In this document: positions 26,881-45,700 of the stretch, piece by piece
Layout: each line of letters opens with the position of its first letter
Numbering within the stretch: the first letter of the stretch is position 1
Source: Arthrobacter sp. StoSoilB22
GTDB lineage: Bacteria > Actinomycetota > Actinomycetes > Actinomycetales > Micrococcaceae
Direction of reading: 5' to 3'
Length of the DNA: 64,000 bases
Assembly (NCBI RefSeq): GCF_019977315.1
Contig: NZ_AP024652.1
Coordinates: 124,001-188,000, forward strand
Made by a program: the position numbers and the translations under genes
The notes under the pieces: generated by a model
Told to the model about the DNA's origin: nothing
The model's database searches: none
Seen by the model: the letters and a program-made list of their open reading frames with translations, nothing else

Positions 26881-27783
26881 ATGGCCATCAAACTCGTGAC
26901 CACGGCGGCGGAATTACGGGCCGAGAGTGCGCGGCTCCTGACCGCCAAAGGTGGAAATTCGCAAGGACTTGTACCCACCATGGGTGCTTTGCATACGGGC
27001 CATGCCGCGCTGGCCCGGACCGCTGCGGCGGAGAACGACGTGGTGGTGGCCACCATCTTCGTGAACCCCTTGCAGTTTGGCGATGCCGTGGACCTTGACC
27101 GCTACCCGCGCACCCTCGACGCTGACATGGCCCTGCTTGATGCCGAAGGCGTGGACTTGGTGTTCGCGCCGTCCGTGGACGAGGTGTATCCCGGCGGCCA
27201 GCCCTTAGTACGGGTGACATCCGGTCCGCTGGGTGAAAAGTGGGAAGGGGCCTCGCGCCCGGGACATTTCGACGGCGCCCTTACTGTGGTGGCCAAGCTG
27301 TTGCACTACGGACTCCCCGGAGGTGCTGCGGCTGGCGGCACGACGGCGGCCTACCGGGCCTATTTTGGCCAGAAGGACGCACAACAGTTGGCATTGGTGA
27401 AGCGCATGGTCTCGGACCTGAACTTCCCGGTAGAGATTGTGCCCGTGCCCATCGTTCGCAGTGAGGACGGTTTGGCGCTCTCCAGCCGGAACAGGTTCCT
27501 GTCCGACGAAGAGCGTGAAGCGGCGCTGGTGTTGTCGCGGGCTTTGCGCCTCATTGAGTCCCGCGCGAACGCGCATGAACCGCTTGACCTCGATTCCGCC
27601 GTCGCGCTTGTTGAATCGCAGCCGCTGGTGGAACTGGACTATTTCGACGTCGTGGATCCCACTACACTGGAGCCGCTCGCAGAGAACTGCAAGGAGACTC
27701 CCTTCCGCGGTGAGGGATTGGCGATCATTGCCGCCAAAGTGGGGCCGGTGCGGCTCATCGACAACGCCCCTTTGTTCTCCTAG
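26881..27783 (+). CDS. panC: Pantothenate synthetase
   Basis: PanC condenses pantoate and beta-alanine with ATP, giving pantothenate, the precursor of coenzyme A. The 300-aa protein has [11 protein letters not shown] near residue 33 (the ATP-binding HxGH), [27 protein letters not shown] and the SSRNRFLS motif near 203. It ends the ftsH-fol-pan run, with no obvious terminator downstream. Confidence 0.97.
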   Translation: MAIKLVTTAAELRAESARLLTAKGGNSQGLVPTMGALHTGHAALARTAAAENDVVVATIFVNPLQFGDAVDLDRYPRTLDADMALLDAEGVDLVFAPSVDEVYPGGQPLVRVTSGPLGEKWEGASRPGHFDGALTVVAKLLHYGLPGGAAAGGTTAAYRAYFGQKDAQQLALVKRMVSDLNFPVEIVPVPIVRSEDGLALSSRNRFLSDEEREAALVLSRALRLIESRANAHEPLDLDSAVALVESQPLVELDYFDVVDPTTLEPLAENCKETPFRGEGLAIIAAKVGPVRLIDNAPLFS

Positions 27784-27810
27784 CGTTAGGAATTTTTCTA
27801 CTGACGGGAA

Positions 27811-27839
27811 TTGGATGGGAGTTTAGACTGTTCTAGTCT
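27811..27839 (+). promoter_or_regulatory. Promoter with overlapping operator for the DHA2 exporter
   Basis: TTGGAT (27811-27816) and TAGTCT (27834-27839) are 17 bp apart, a good sigma-70-type spacing. An inverted repeat AGACT-GTTCT-AGTCT (27825-27839) covers the -10. A repressor bound there would block transcription. No regulator gene is adjacent. Confidence 0.5.
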
Positions 27840-27889
27840 TCACCGGCATAGATCGCCGGACACCAAATCCAAACCCTTGGGGAATCCTC

Positions 27890-29407
27890 ATGTCTACCGA
27901 CGTCACGTCCGACGCCAACGGCAAGCCTAGTTCGGGCGCTTCCGGCTCCGTCACCTCCACCGAGGCGGCGCCCCCGGTAGTGCCGACGGCCCAGGCTCCC
28001 GGGTCCCAGGCCCCAGTGTCCGGGAAGATGTCACGCGAATCCGTAACGGTCATTGTCACGCTGTTGGTGGCAACCTTCGTGGTGATCCTCAACGAGACCA
28101 TCATGAACGTCGCCCTGCAGCGCCTCATGACGGACCTCCAGGTGAGCGCGTCCACTGTGCAGTGGCTGGCTACGGGCTTCATGCTGACCATGGCAGTCGT
28201 CATCCCCACCACGGGTTTCATCCTGCAGCGGATGAGTACGCGCGGGGCTTTCATGCTGGCCATGGGGCTGTTCAGCGGTGGAACGTTGCTGGCCGCACTG
28301 GCACCGGGATTCCTGGTGTTGCTGCTGGCGCGCATAGTACAAGCAGGTGGTACTGCCATCATGCTGCCGCTGCTGATGACCACCATCCTCACGCTGGTTC
28401 CGATGTCCAAGCGTGGCGCCGTGATGGGCAACGTCAGCATCGCCATCTCGGTGGCGCCCGCCATGGGACCCACCGTTTCAGGCATCATCCTGGACCACTT
28501 CTCCTGGCGCTTCATGTTCGTGTTCGTGCTGCCGGTTGCCCTGGCTGCGTTTGCGATCGGCGCCAAGTACCTCACCAACGTGGGCGAACGGGAGAAGACC
28601 ACGCTGGACGTGCCTTCTGTCATCCTTACCGTCCCTGCCTTTGGTGGGCTGGTTTACGGTTTGAGTCAGATCGGTGGAGCCGAGGCTGGCGTTGTTCCCG
28701 TCATCGCGCTGGTAGTAGGCGTCCTCTGCCTTGCACTGTTTGTCTTCCGGCAGCTCAAGCTCCAGAAGTCCGACGCCCCGCTCTTGGACCTTCGCGCTTT
28801 CAAGTTCCGGATGTTCACGGTGTCCACGCTGCTGATGGTCGTCGCCATGATGGCCCTGTTCGGCGGGGTCATCCTGTTGCCGCTGTACCTCCAGAACACT
28901 CTTCACCTTCAGCCTTTGGAGACCGGACTGGCTCTGCTGCCGGGTGGTTTGGCCATGGGCTTGTTGGGTCCGGTCATCGGGCGGATCTTCGACAAAGTTG
29001 GTCCCCTGCCGCTGACCGTCACAGGCTCGGTGCTGATGGTCCTGACTCTCTGGCAGTTCTCGCGTCTGGATGAGGCAAGTTCCCTTGGCTGGGTTATTGC
29101 CCTGCACGTCACACTGAGCCTTGGCCTCGCCCTGCTCTTTACGCCGGCCTTCACCACAGGCCTGAACCCACTGCCGCCGCACCTCTACTCCCATGGTTCA
29201 GCGATTATCAGCACGGCCCAGCAGGTTGCGGGTGCTGCCGGCACTGCGCTGCTCGTGTCCATCTATGCTGTGGTTTCTGCATCATCCGGTTTGGTGGCAG
29301 GCATGCAGGCGGCATTCCTGGCCGCGACCGTTATCGCGGTGGCGGCTGTGGTCCTTGGCGCCATGATGCGCAAGACGGAAGGCGCAGGAGGCCACGGCGG
29401 TCACTAA
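27890..29407 (+). CDS. DHA2-family (EmrB/QacA-type) MFS exporter
   Basis: The 505-aa protein has a polar Pro/Ser/Ala N-terminal tail of about 48 residues, then hydrophobic segments consistent with 14 transmembrane helices. Motifs include LNETIMNVALQRLM near residue 66, QWLATGFMLTMAVVIPTTG, and the C-terminal AIISTAQQVAGAAGTALLVS. DHA2 transporters export drugs or other small molecules in exchange for protons. The substrate is unknown. A GGGGAA site precedes the ATG. Confidence 0.9.
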   Translation: MSTDVTSDANGKPSSGASGSVTSTEAAPPVVPTAQAPGSQAPVSGKMSRESVTVIVTLLVATFVVILNETIMNVALQRLMTDLQVSASTVQWLATGFMLTMAVVIPTTGFILQRMSTRGAFMLAMGLFSGGTLLAALAPGFLVLLLARIVQAGGTAIMLPLLMTTILTLVPMSKRGAVMGNVSIAISVAPAMGPTVSGIILDHFSWRFMFVFVLPVALAAFAIGAKYLTNVGEREKTTLDVPSVILTVPAFGGLVYGLSQIGGAEAGVVPVIALVVGVLCLALFVFRQLKLQKSDAPLLDLRAFKFRMFTVSTLLMVVAMMALFGGVILLPLYLQNTLHLQPLETGLALLPGGLAMGLLGPVIGRIFDKVGPLPLTVTGSVLMVLTLWQFSRLDEASSLGWVIALHVTLSLGLALLFTPAFTTGLNPLPPHLYSHGSAIISTAQQVAGAAGTALLVSIYAVVSASSGLVAGMQAAFLAATVIAVAAVVLGAMMRKTEGAGGHGGH

Positions 29408-29429
29408 GCCTCCGTTTGGCCCCTCCGAC

Positions 29430-29732
29430 GCTCTCTCACATCCCTCAGGTTTTGGCCCAACGCTCTCTCACTTCGGTGGGGGAGCGTTGTTGTTTAAGGG
29501 TTGGGTGTCGGGCGGCTGGTTGTGGGGTTCGATGGCGGTGGTGCGTGGCGGTGGGTGTGGTTGGAGCGGCGGGTGGGGTTGGCGGCGGTCATCCTCTGTG
29601 CGCTCGGTCGTTCCTCCCTTGGACGCGCGCTGCCGGATAACCGCGGCCTCCTTCGGTCGCTCTCTCACTTATTTGCTGTTTTTGGGCGTCGCTCTCTCAC
29701 GTCCGGCGGGTTTGGGGGCGTCGCTCTCTCAG
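29430..29732 (+). repeat. GCTCTCTCAC repeats with exact 32-bp spacing
   Basis: Five copies of GCTCTCTCA[C/G] begin at 29430, 29462, 29659, 29691 and 29723. Spacings are 32, 197, 32 and 32 bp. In the close units, the interval also ends similarly (TTTTGG-rich then C[G/A][T/A]C before the next copy). So this is an imperfect 32-bp repeat, interrupted between copies 2 and 3. It lies between the exporter gene and the first rrn promoter. Confidence 0.65.
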
Positions 29733-29910
29733 GTTTTGCGGGTTGGGTGGGTGTTCGACGGCGGTGCTTGGGTTTTGGTGTTTGGTTGGCGTGGTGGGGG
29801 GTGTGATGGGCTTCACGGGAGGCTTTTGTTGGGGTTGGGGTGTGTTTTGGGGGTGGTTTGGGGTTGTTTTCTTTGTGTTGGCGGGGTTTTTGGGTGGTGT
29901 TGGGGTGGAT
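29733..29910 (+). other. G/T-rich non-coding region upstream of rrn promoter 1
   Basis: The plus strand is almost entirely G and T with long G runs (for example GGGGTTGGGGTGTG near 29835), a marked strand bias. No convincing gene is present; the open frames are a by-product of the bias. The region might form G-quadruplexes. Confidence 0.5.
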
Positions 29911-29939
29911 TTGGTGTGGGGGTTGGGCGCGTGTAGAGT
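29911..29939 (+). promoter_or_regulatory. rrn operon 1 promoter
   Basis: TTGGTG (29911-29916) and TAGAGT (29934-29939) are 17 bp apart. The second operon has the same layout, TTGCGT and TATTGT with 17 bp, at 36812-36840, and the flanks are also similar (GGATTTG upstream, GCGTGTA at the -10). The transcript would have a leader of about 400 nt to 16S. Confidence 0.7.
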
Positions 29940-30145
29940 TATTCGAGTCGCCGCCGCTGATGCGGAAAGATAGCGACCGACTCCCTTTCAAATTACCGGT
30001 TCCGGTTGTGCTTTTGTGTGCTTCTGGTTGGTGTGGGAGGCCCGGGTTGTGGTTTGCTTTGTGCGGCTGGTTCGGGTAAGTTTGAAAAGTTGCTCCGGAG
30101 CGATCCTGGACCCCTGTGGGGGTGTTGGTGGTGCCGGTTAGTGTC

Positions 30146-30172
30146 TGTTGTTTGAGAACTCAATAGTGTGCC
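30146..30172 (+). promoter_or_regulatory. rrn leader element (boxA-like), operon 1
   Basis: TTGTTTGAGAACTCAATAGT is the conserved actinobacterial rrn leader sequence involved in antitermination and processing. A related element, TTGTTTGAGAACTACATAG, recurs in the spacer at 32261-32288. The copy in operon 2 is at 36981-37007. Confidence 0.65.
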
Positions 30173-30337
30173 AAGTTTGTTGATACCGATTGTTTTTTTG
30201 ATTGGTTGAAATTATGGCTGGATCATTGCGCACCCCCGTGTGTGGTGGTCTGGTTTTCAGCTGGTTTCGAATTTTGTGCAGCCGTGTTTGCCGTTATTTC
30301 CGGTGGGTGTGGTTGTGTCTGTTTGATTTGTTTTACT

Positions 30338-35590
<5,253 letters not shown>

Positions 35591-35747
35591 ACACAACACA
35601 CACTGCACGCGTCCACTATGTGGTTCCCGAACAACAACCGTTCACGGAACCAACAACTGAATACACAACACCACAGTTGTAACCACAGTCTTCCCACCCG
35701 GGAAAGCAGCCCCCACAAGGGCCCGCACACCCGGGACGGGTAACAGA

Positions 35748-35866
35748 GTTACGGCGGTCATAGCGTGGGGGAAACGCCCGGTCCCATTCCGAACCCGGAA
35801 GCTAAGACCCACAGCGCCGATGGTACTGCACCCGGGAGGGTGTGGGAGAGTAGGACACCGCCGGAC
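35748..35866 (+). rRNA. rrf: 5S ribosomal RNA, operon 1
   Basis: The 5' GTTACGGCGG pairs with 3' CCGCCGGAC. Between them are the typical CCCGGTCCCATTCCGAACC and GGAAGCTAAG segments. Length about 119 nt. Confidence 0.95.
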
Positions 35867-35875
35867 AACCATTAA

Positions 35876-35906
35876 GAAGAGCCCCAGCCACCGGCTGGGG
35901 CTCTTC
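35876..35906 (+). terminator. rrn operon 1 terminator
   Basis: A perfect 14-bp stem (GAAGAGCCCCAGCC / GGCTGGGGCTCTTC) with a 3-nt loop follows the 5S gene, then a short T-containing tract. The same hairpin ends operon 2. Confidence 0.9.
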
Positions 35907-36067
35907 GACTTTAACCCACCAACAACAAGGCTGAGCAGCCCGCCCCGGTATCACTTGCCGTCGAAAGCACGTGCCTGTTGCGAGCTGTCAGCCCTTGGCG
36001 GGACGAGCCATGGGTTCGACCCGAACTACGCCGCGAGCACGAAATAGTGCATGGTATGAGTTCAGCG

Positions 36068-36652
36068 TTAGGCGCCAGATGGTTTCGCAGCTTTTGCTGC
36101 CGCCTTGGCTGCCTGCTTATTTGCGCGCACTTTACTTAGGGAGTCCGGGTCAACAATGTCAGCGACGGAGAGGTAGGAACCTTCTTCGCCATAGTGGCCG
36201 GCGGCTTCCCGCCATCCGTCTGCCTGCAGCCCGCATTGTTTGCCCAGCAATGCCAGGAAGATCTTTGCTTTTTGTTCGCCAAAGCCTGGCAGGGCCTTGA
36301 GCCGGCGGAGTACTTCGGGGCCGTCAGGGTTCCCGCTGGTCCAAATAGCAGCTGCGTCCCCATCCCATTCACGATGCACTGTCTCTGCCAGAGCCTGGAC
36401 TCTTGCGGCCATGGAGCCTGGGAACCTATGGACGGCCGGCCGTTCCTTGAAGACTTCAACGAAGCCGGCTGGGTCGTACTCTGCGATTGTCCCAGGGCTG
36501 AGGGAGCCCAGCCTGGTGCGGATCTTCTCCGGGCCAGCAAACGCGGACTCCATAGTGACTTGTTGATCCAGCAACATACCGGTCAACAACGCAAAGGCGT
36601 CGTTGCTGAGCAGCTGGTCCGCGGCGGCATGGCCTGTGATGTGCAGTTCCAT
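36068..36652 (-). CDS. HhH-GPD-type base excision DNA repair glycosylase
   Basis: The ATG at 36652 is chosen because GGGAGG lies 9 bases before it, giving 194 aa. The protein begins with an ALLTGMLLDQQVTMESAFAG segment, and has a helix-hairpin-helix motif, LPGFGEQKAKIFLALLG, near residue 130, then QADGWREAAG with the candidate catalytic Asp. The C-terminus is Lys/Ala-rich. These features match an actinobacterial DNA glycosylase family. It lies alone between the two rrn operons, on the opposite strand, so it is transcribed head-on to rrn operon 1 and divergently from rrn operon 2. The damaged base it removes is unknown. Confidence 0.85.
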   Translation of the reverse strand: MELHITGHAAADQLLSNDAFALLTGMLLDQQVTMESAFAGPEKIRTRLGSLSPGTIAEYDPAGFVEVFKERPAVHRFPGSMAARVQALAETVHREWDGDAAAIWTSGNPDGPEVLRRLKALPGFGEQKAKIFLALLGKQCGLQADGWREAAGHYGEEGSYLSVADIVDPDSLSKVRANKQAAKAAAKAAKPSGA

Positions 36653-36811
36653 GCTCACCATCCTCCCATCACAGTGGGGCGTCGTCATCGGGGGTCCGTT
36701 CGGCGCTGTTCCGCCCCGCGACCCGGCCCGCGGTTCACCGGCGGTTCATGGCGTTCGACGGCGGTGTTGCACGCGTTTTGTGGGTGGTTGGGGCCGTGGC
36801 TAGGGGTGGAT

Positions 36812-36840
36812 TTGCGTTGGGGGTGTGGGGCGTGTATTGT
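36812..36840 (+). promoter_or_regulatory. rrn operon 2 promoter
   Basis: TTGCGT (36812-36817) and TATTGT (36835-36840) are 17 bp apart. The layout matches the operon 1 promoter (29911-29939), but the hexamers differ. The -10 is closer to the consensus here. Confidence 0.7.
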
Positions 36841-36980
36841 TTTCTGAGTCGCCGGGTGCGAAACGGAAAGCCGGAAGGTGTGTACGGTTCGGTAGGCGGC
36901 CTAAAATAACTCTTCTTTTCCAATGGCCCTGTTGGGTGTGCTGCTTTTGTGGTGTGCTGTGGGTGATGTTTTGGAGGGTC

Positions 36981-37007
36981 TGTTGTTTGAGAACTCAATA
37001 GTGTGCC
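36981..37007 (+). promoter_or_regulatory. rrn leader element (boxA-like), operon 2
   Basis: This is the same TTGTTTGAGAACTCAATAGT element as in operon 1 at 30146-30172, three bases inside the shared repeat. A related element recurs in the spacer at 39093-39120. Confidence 0.65.
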
Positions 37008-37172
37008 AAGTTTGTTGATACCGATTGTTTTTTTGATTGGTTGAAATTATGGCTGGATCATTGCGCACCCCCGTGTGTGGTGGTCTGGTTTTCAGCTGGT
37101 TTCGAATTTTGTGCAGCCGTGTTTGCCGTTATTTCCGGTGGGTGTGGTTGTGTCTGTTTGATTTGTTTTACT

Positions 37173-42422
<5,250 letters not shown>

Positions 42423-42579
42423 ACACAACACACACTGCACGCGTCCACTATGTGGTTCCCGAACAACAACCGTTCACGGAACCAACAACTGAATACACAA
42501 CACCACAGTTGTAACCACAGTCTTCCCACCCGGGAAAGCAGCCCCCACAAGGGCCCGCACACCCGGGACGGGTAACAGA

Positions 42580-42698
42580 GTTACGGCGGTCATAGCGTGG
42601 GGGAAACGCCCGGTCCCATTCCGAACCCGGAAGCTAAGACCCACAGCGCCGATGGTACTGCACCCGGGAGGGTGTGGGAGAGTAGGACACCGCCGGAC
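42580..42698 (+). rRNA. rrf: 5S ribosomal RNA, operon 2
   Basis: Same sequence as the operon 1 5S gene, with GTTACGGCGG at the 5' end and CCGCCGGAC at the 3' end. Confidence 0.95.
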
Positions 42699-42707
42699 AA
42701 CCATTAA

Positions 42708-42738
42708 GAAGAGCCCCAGCCACCGGCTGGGGCTCTTC
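42708..42738 (+). terminator. rrn operon 2 terminator
   Basis: Identical to the operon 1 terminator: a 14-bp perfect stem (GAAGAGCCCCAGCC / GGCTGGGGCTCTTC) with a 3-nt loop. Confidence 0.9.
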
Positions 42739-42858
42739 GACTTTAACCCACCAACAACAAGGCTGAGCAGCCCGCCCCGGGAGCGAGCCTGCGCCGAATA
42801 GGCGGTGACAAGCTCGCCCCCTAAGAAGCCGCACGCCGAATAGGTGAGCGGGACCTAA

Positions 42859-43752
42859 TTATGGCGTGGGGCTGCCGCCGTTGACGTTGAGCGTTTCACC
42901 GACAACGTAGCTGGATTCCGCTGAGGCAAGGAACACGTAGGCCGGAGCCAGTTCGGCGGGTTGGCCTGCGCGGCCCAGGGGTGTGGATTGCCCGAATTCC
43001 GGAAGTTCTTCCTTCGGCTGACCACTGCTGACCTGGAGCGGGGTCCAGATAGGGCCGGGTGCTACGGCATTGACCCGGATGCCCTTGGGCGCCAGCTGCT
43101 GCGCGAGTCCCTTGGTGAAGTTGTTGATGCTCGCCTTGGTGGTGGCGTAGTCCACCAGCGTTGGTGACGGGTTGTAGGCCTGAATGGATGTGGTGTTGAT
43201 GATGGTGGATCCGGCAGGCAGGTGGGGGAGCGCTGCCTTGGTCAGCCAGAACATGGCGTACACGTTGGTCTTCTGCGTGTGGTCGAACTGTTCGTCGGTG
43301 ATCTCGGTGAGATCTTCCTGCGCCACTTGCTTGCCTGCGTTGTTGACCAGGATGTTCACACCGCCGAGGACGGCAATTGCGGTGTCCACCACTTCCTGGC
43401 ACATGGCAGAGTCTTTGAGGTCTCCGGGCACCTTCACGGCCTTGCGGCCTGCGGCCTCGATGATGCCGGCAATTCGGGCTGCGTCTTCTTCCTCTTCGGG
43501 CAGGTACGAAAGAACGACGTCTGCCCCTTCCCGGGCAAAGGCGATGGCCGTGGCGGCACCAATTCCCGAGTCCGCGCCGGTGACGATCGCCTTGCGGCCT
43601 TCCAGCCGTCCCGTTCCGCGGTAGCTTTCTTCACCCAGGTCGGCTTTGGGCGTCAGTTCAGCATCGAGGCCGGGCTCGGGCTGGTGCTGTTTGGGTGGCG
43701 AGATTTTTTCGTAGGCCGTGACGGGGTTTCGGAATGTGTACTGATCAGTCAT
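42859..43752 (-). CDS. Short-chain dehydrogenase/reductase (YhdG/YghA-like)
   Basis: The 297-aa protein has about 50 residues of N-terminal extension (MTDQYTFRNPVTAYEK), then the NAD(P) motif TGADSGIGAATA near residue 59. NNAGKQ and the catalytic YATTK near 203 follow, and it ends with VNGGSPTP. The extension before the fold is typical of a general-stress SDR group found near stress genes in Bacillus and actinobacteria. Substrate unknown. It is convergent with rrn operon 2 and lies 120 bp after its terminator. An AGGAGGACC site precedes the ATG. Confidence 0.88.
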   Translation of the reverse strand: MTDQYTFRNPVTAYEKISPPKQHQPEPGLDAELTPKADLGEESYRGTGRLEGRKAIVTGADSGIGAATAIAFAREGADVVLSYLPEEEEDAARIAGIIEAAGRKAVKVPGDLKDSAMCQEVVDTAIAVLGGVNILVNNAGKQVAQEDLTEITDEQFDHTQKTNVYAMFWLTKAALPHLPAGSTIINTTSIQAYNPSPTLVDYATTKASINNFTKGLAQQLAPKGIRVNAVAPGPIWTPLQVSSGQPKEELPEFGQSTPLGRAGQPAELAPAYVFLASAESSYVVGETLNVNGGSPTP

Positions 43753-43931
43753 GGTGGTCCTCCTGTTGCCGAGGTCTGGAACACGTCATGCAGCTGCCGG
43801 GAATCTGAACCGGTCAACGCACGCCCCCTAAATGGTAAGGGGACTTAGTATTAACAGCCTAAGCGGGGGACAAGTTTCTGCCAAACCATGGTTCAAGGAC
43901 GTAGAGCCCGCCCGAATGCCAGCGAAGGTCC

Positions 43932-44765
43932 CTAGCCCGAGAAGAACTCTGACAACTCCGAGATCAGCTTTTCCGGAGCCTTGATGGGCCCGTCATGCCC
44001 CGAGCCGGGCAGGATGGTGTAGCTGGATCCGGAAAGGATGTCATGGATCTGGCCGCACGCAACGCCGAAGTATGCGGGGCTCTTTTCGCCCACCACAATC
44101 AAAGTCTCCAAAGGCAGTTCAACGAACGGCTCGGCCGGCATGTCCGCAGCGATGACCGCCTTGATCTCGCGGACACCGCAAGTCATCAGCTCACGCATCT
44201 GCTTGCCCAATGGAGTTCCGGCGGCAAGTTTGTTTGCCAAGGTCAGCATGGACAGGGGCATGCGGGCGAAGGCGCCGCCGGTCTCAACTCCCTTGATGAG
44301 GATGGCGAGGGCGCGATCATAGTCACCGGCCGCCGTCGCGCGTTCATAATCCGGTGTCCAATCAGCTTTGACACTGTGGTTAACGGACACGGCGGGGTCG
44401 TACACCGCCAGGCGTTCCACCGGAAGGGTCCGGGCCGCGTGCAGCGCCACTGCGCCGCCGAAGCTGTGACCAAACACATCAGTGCTGGACGTGTGCTTCA
44501 TGACGTCGTGGAGGTCCCGGATATCCGCTTCAAGCGTGTAGTCCTCCGACTGCGGGGACGAATCCCCGCGCCCACGGCGATTGAACGTGTGGACCGGGCG
44601 GCCAAGGGCCTCGCTGAGTTTCTGAGCGAAACGCTGGTAGTCAGTGGCAGTCACCATTGAGGCAGGAACGACGACGACGCCGGAGCCTGCTGCTGCCAGT
44701 TCACCGCCGGTGGTGAGTACTTCGAGGTGTCCGCCGTCGTGGGTCATGATGATGTCGCGCGTCAT
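43932..44765 (-). CDS. Alpha/beta hydrolase, paralog 1
   Basis: The 277-aa protein has an alpha/beta-hydrolase nucleophile elbow FGHSFGGAVAL (Ser near residue 99), the NRRGRGDSSPQS loop and a C-terminal GSGHDGPI that would supply the catalytic His. It is the last of three tandem leftward hydrolase genes with the same layout. The start codon has little ribosome site, and the 71-bp gap to paralog 2 could hold a promoter. Substrate unknown. Confidence 0.82.
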   Translation of the reverse strand: MTRDIIMTHDGGHLEVLTTGGELAAAGSGVVVVPASMVTATDYQRFAQKLSEALGRPVHTFNRRGRGDSSPQSEDYTLEADIRDLHDVMKHTSSTDVFGHSFGGAVALHAARTLPVERLAVYDPAVSVNHSVKADWTPDYERATAAGDYDRALAILIKGVETGGAFARMPLSMLTLANKLAAGTPLGKQMRELMTCGVREIKAVIAADMPAEPFVELPLETLIVVGEKSPAYFGVACGQIHDILSGSSYTILPGSGHDGPIKAPEKLISELSEFFSG

Positions 44766-44836
44766 AACTCGAGCCTAACCGAGCGACCTGAATGCAGGCA
44801 GCATGCCGCCCCTTATGTGTATAACCAGGGAACGGA

Positions 44837-45691
44837 TCAACCCTTGAAGTAGTCCGAGATGTCGGAGACCAATTCATTGACCGCGGCCGGAACAGAGCCG
44901 TGAAAGCCTTTGGGCGAGACTTCCAAGGTGCTGCCTGGAACGGCCCGGTTCAGGCGTGCGGCTGCCACTTTGTAGAACTGCGGGCTCTTCTTACCCACCA
45001 TGAAGTGCGTGCTGGGAGGAAGGACGGAGAAATCCCGCGGAGTGTCGGACTCATCGAAGGCTGCTTTGAGTTCCCCCACGCCAGTGGGCAGCAAGTCGCG
45101 GAAGAGCTTGTTGACTTTGGTTCGTGACACCACGGCCATGAGCCCGACCAGAATGGGTTCCGGTACGCGGGCAAGTGCTGTACCAGCCTCCATGCCCCGC
45201 TTCATCTTTGCCATGGCCTGGTTGATTTCACCGGCATTGACGGAGTCCTCGAACCCTTTGATCCACCCGGTATCCATGCTGCCGTCAATGTTTACGGCGG
45301 CGTCGTACACGGCAAGTTTGTCCGGCTGGTGGGGCGTGCCTGCGAAGGCTTGGGCTGCGTTGAGCGCCACGGCGCCGCCCAAACTATGGCCCATGATGTT
45401 ACGGGCACCCGTGGCGTCCATGATGGTGCGGACATCGGCGATTTCCGTCGCCATGGAGTAATTGTGGGGTTGCTCGGTTGACTGGCCCCGGCCGCGGCGA
45501 TCGTACACATCCACGGCCCAGCCTTCGCCCAGTCCCTTGGATAGGGCTATGGAAAAAGGACGGTAGATCAGAGCAGTGAGGAATGCGCCTCCAATGAGCA
45601 CCACACGGCGCTCCCCGGGCGCTTCTTCCGTGCCGTAGCTGTACAAGGCGAGATTGCCGCCGTCGTGCGTTTTGATGTCCCGTTCCCTCAC
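44837..45691 (-). CDS. Alpha/beta hydrolase, paralog 2
   Basis: The 284-aa protein has the elbow MGHSLGGAVALNAAQ (Ser near 102), DRRGRGQSTEQPHNYS, and PKGFHGSVP near the C-terminus for the catalytic His. It starts with GTG at 45691, with AGGATGTT before it, and lies 9 bp after paralog 3. So paralogs 2 and 3 are probably cotranscribed. Substrate unknown. Confidence 0.82.
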   Translation of the reverse strand: MRERDIKTHDGGNLALYSYGTEEAPGERRVVLIGGAFLTALIYRPFSIALSKGLGEGWAVDVYDRRGRGQSTEQPHNYSMATEIADVRTIMDATGARNIMGHSLGGAVALNAAQAFAGTPHQPDKLAVYDAAVNIDGSMDTGWIKGFEDSVNAGEINQAMAKMKRGMEAGTALARVPEPILVGLMAVVSRTKVNKLFRDLLPTGVGELKAAFDESDTPRDFSVLPPSTHFMVGKKSPQFYKVAAARLNRAVPGSTLEVSPKGFHGSVPAAVNELVSDISDYFKG

Positions 45692-45700
45692 CGGAACATC

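Noticed and set aside
29430..29732. CRISPR array
   Set aside because: The 32-bp period suggests it, but the repeat is only 10 bp, spacers resemble one another and there are no cas genes.
29487..29991. Open frames of 60-150 codons in the G/T-rich region before rrn operon 1
   Set aside because: Products are repeats of Gly, Trp, Val and Leu, or of Pro, Thr and Gln, forced by strand bias; no ribosome site or homology pattern.
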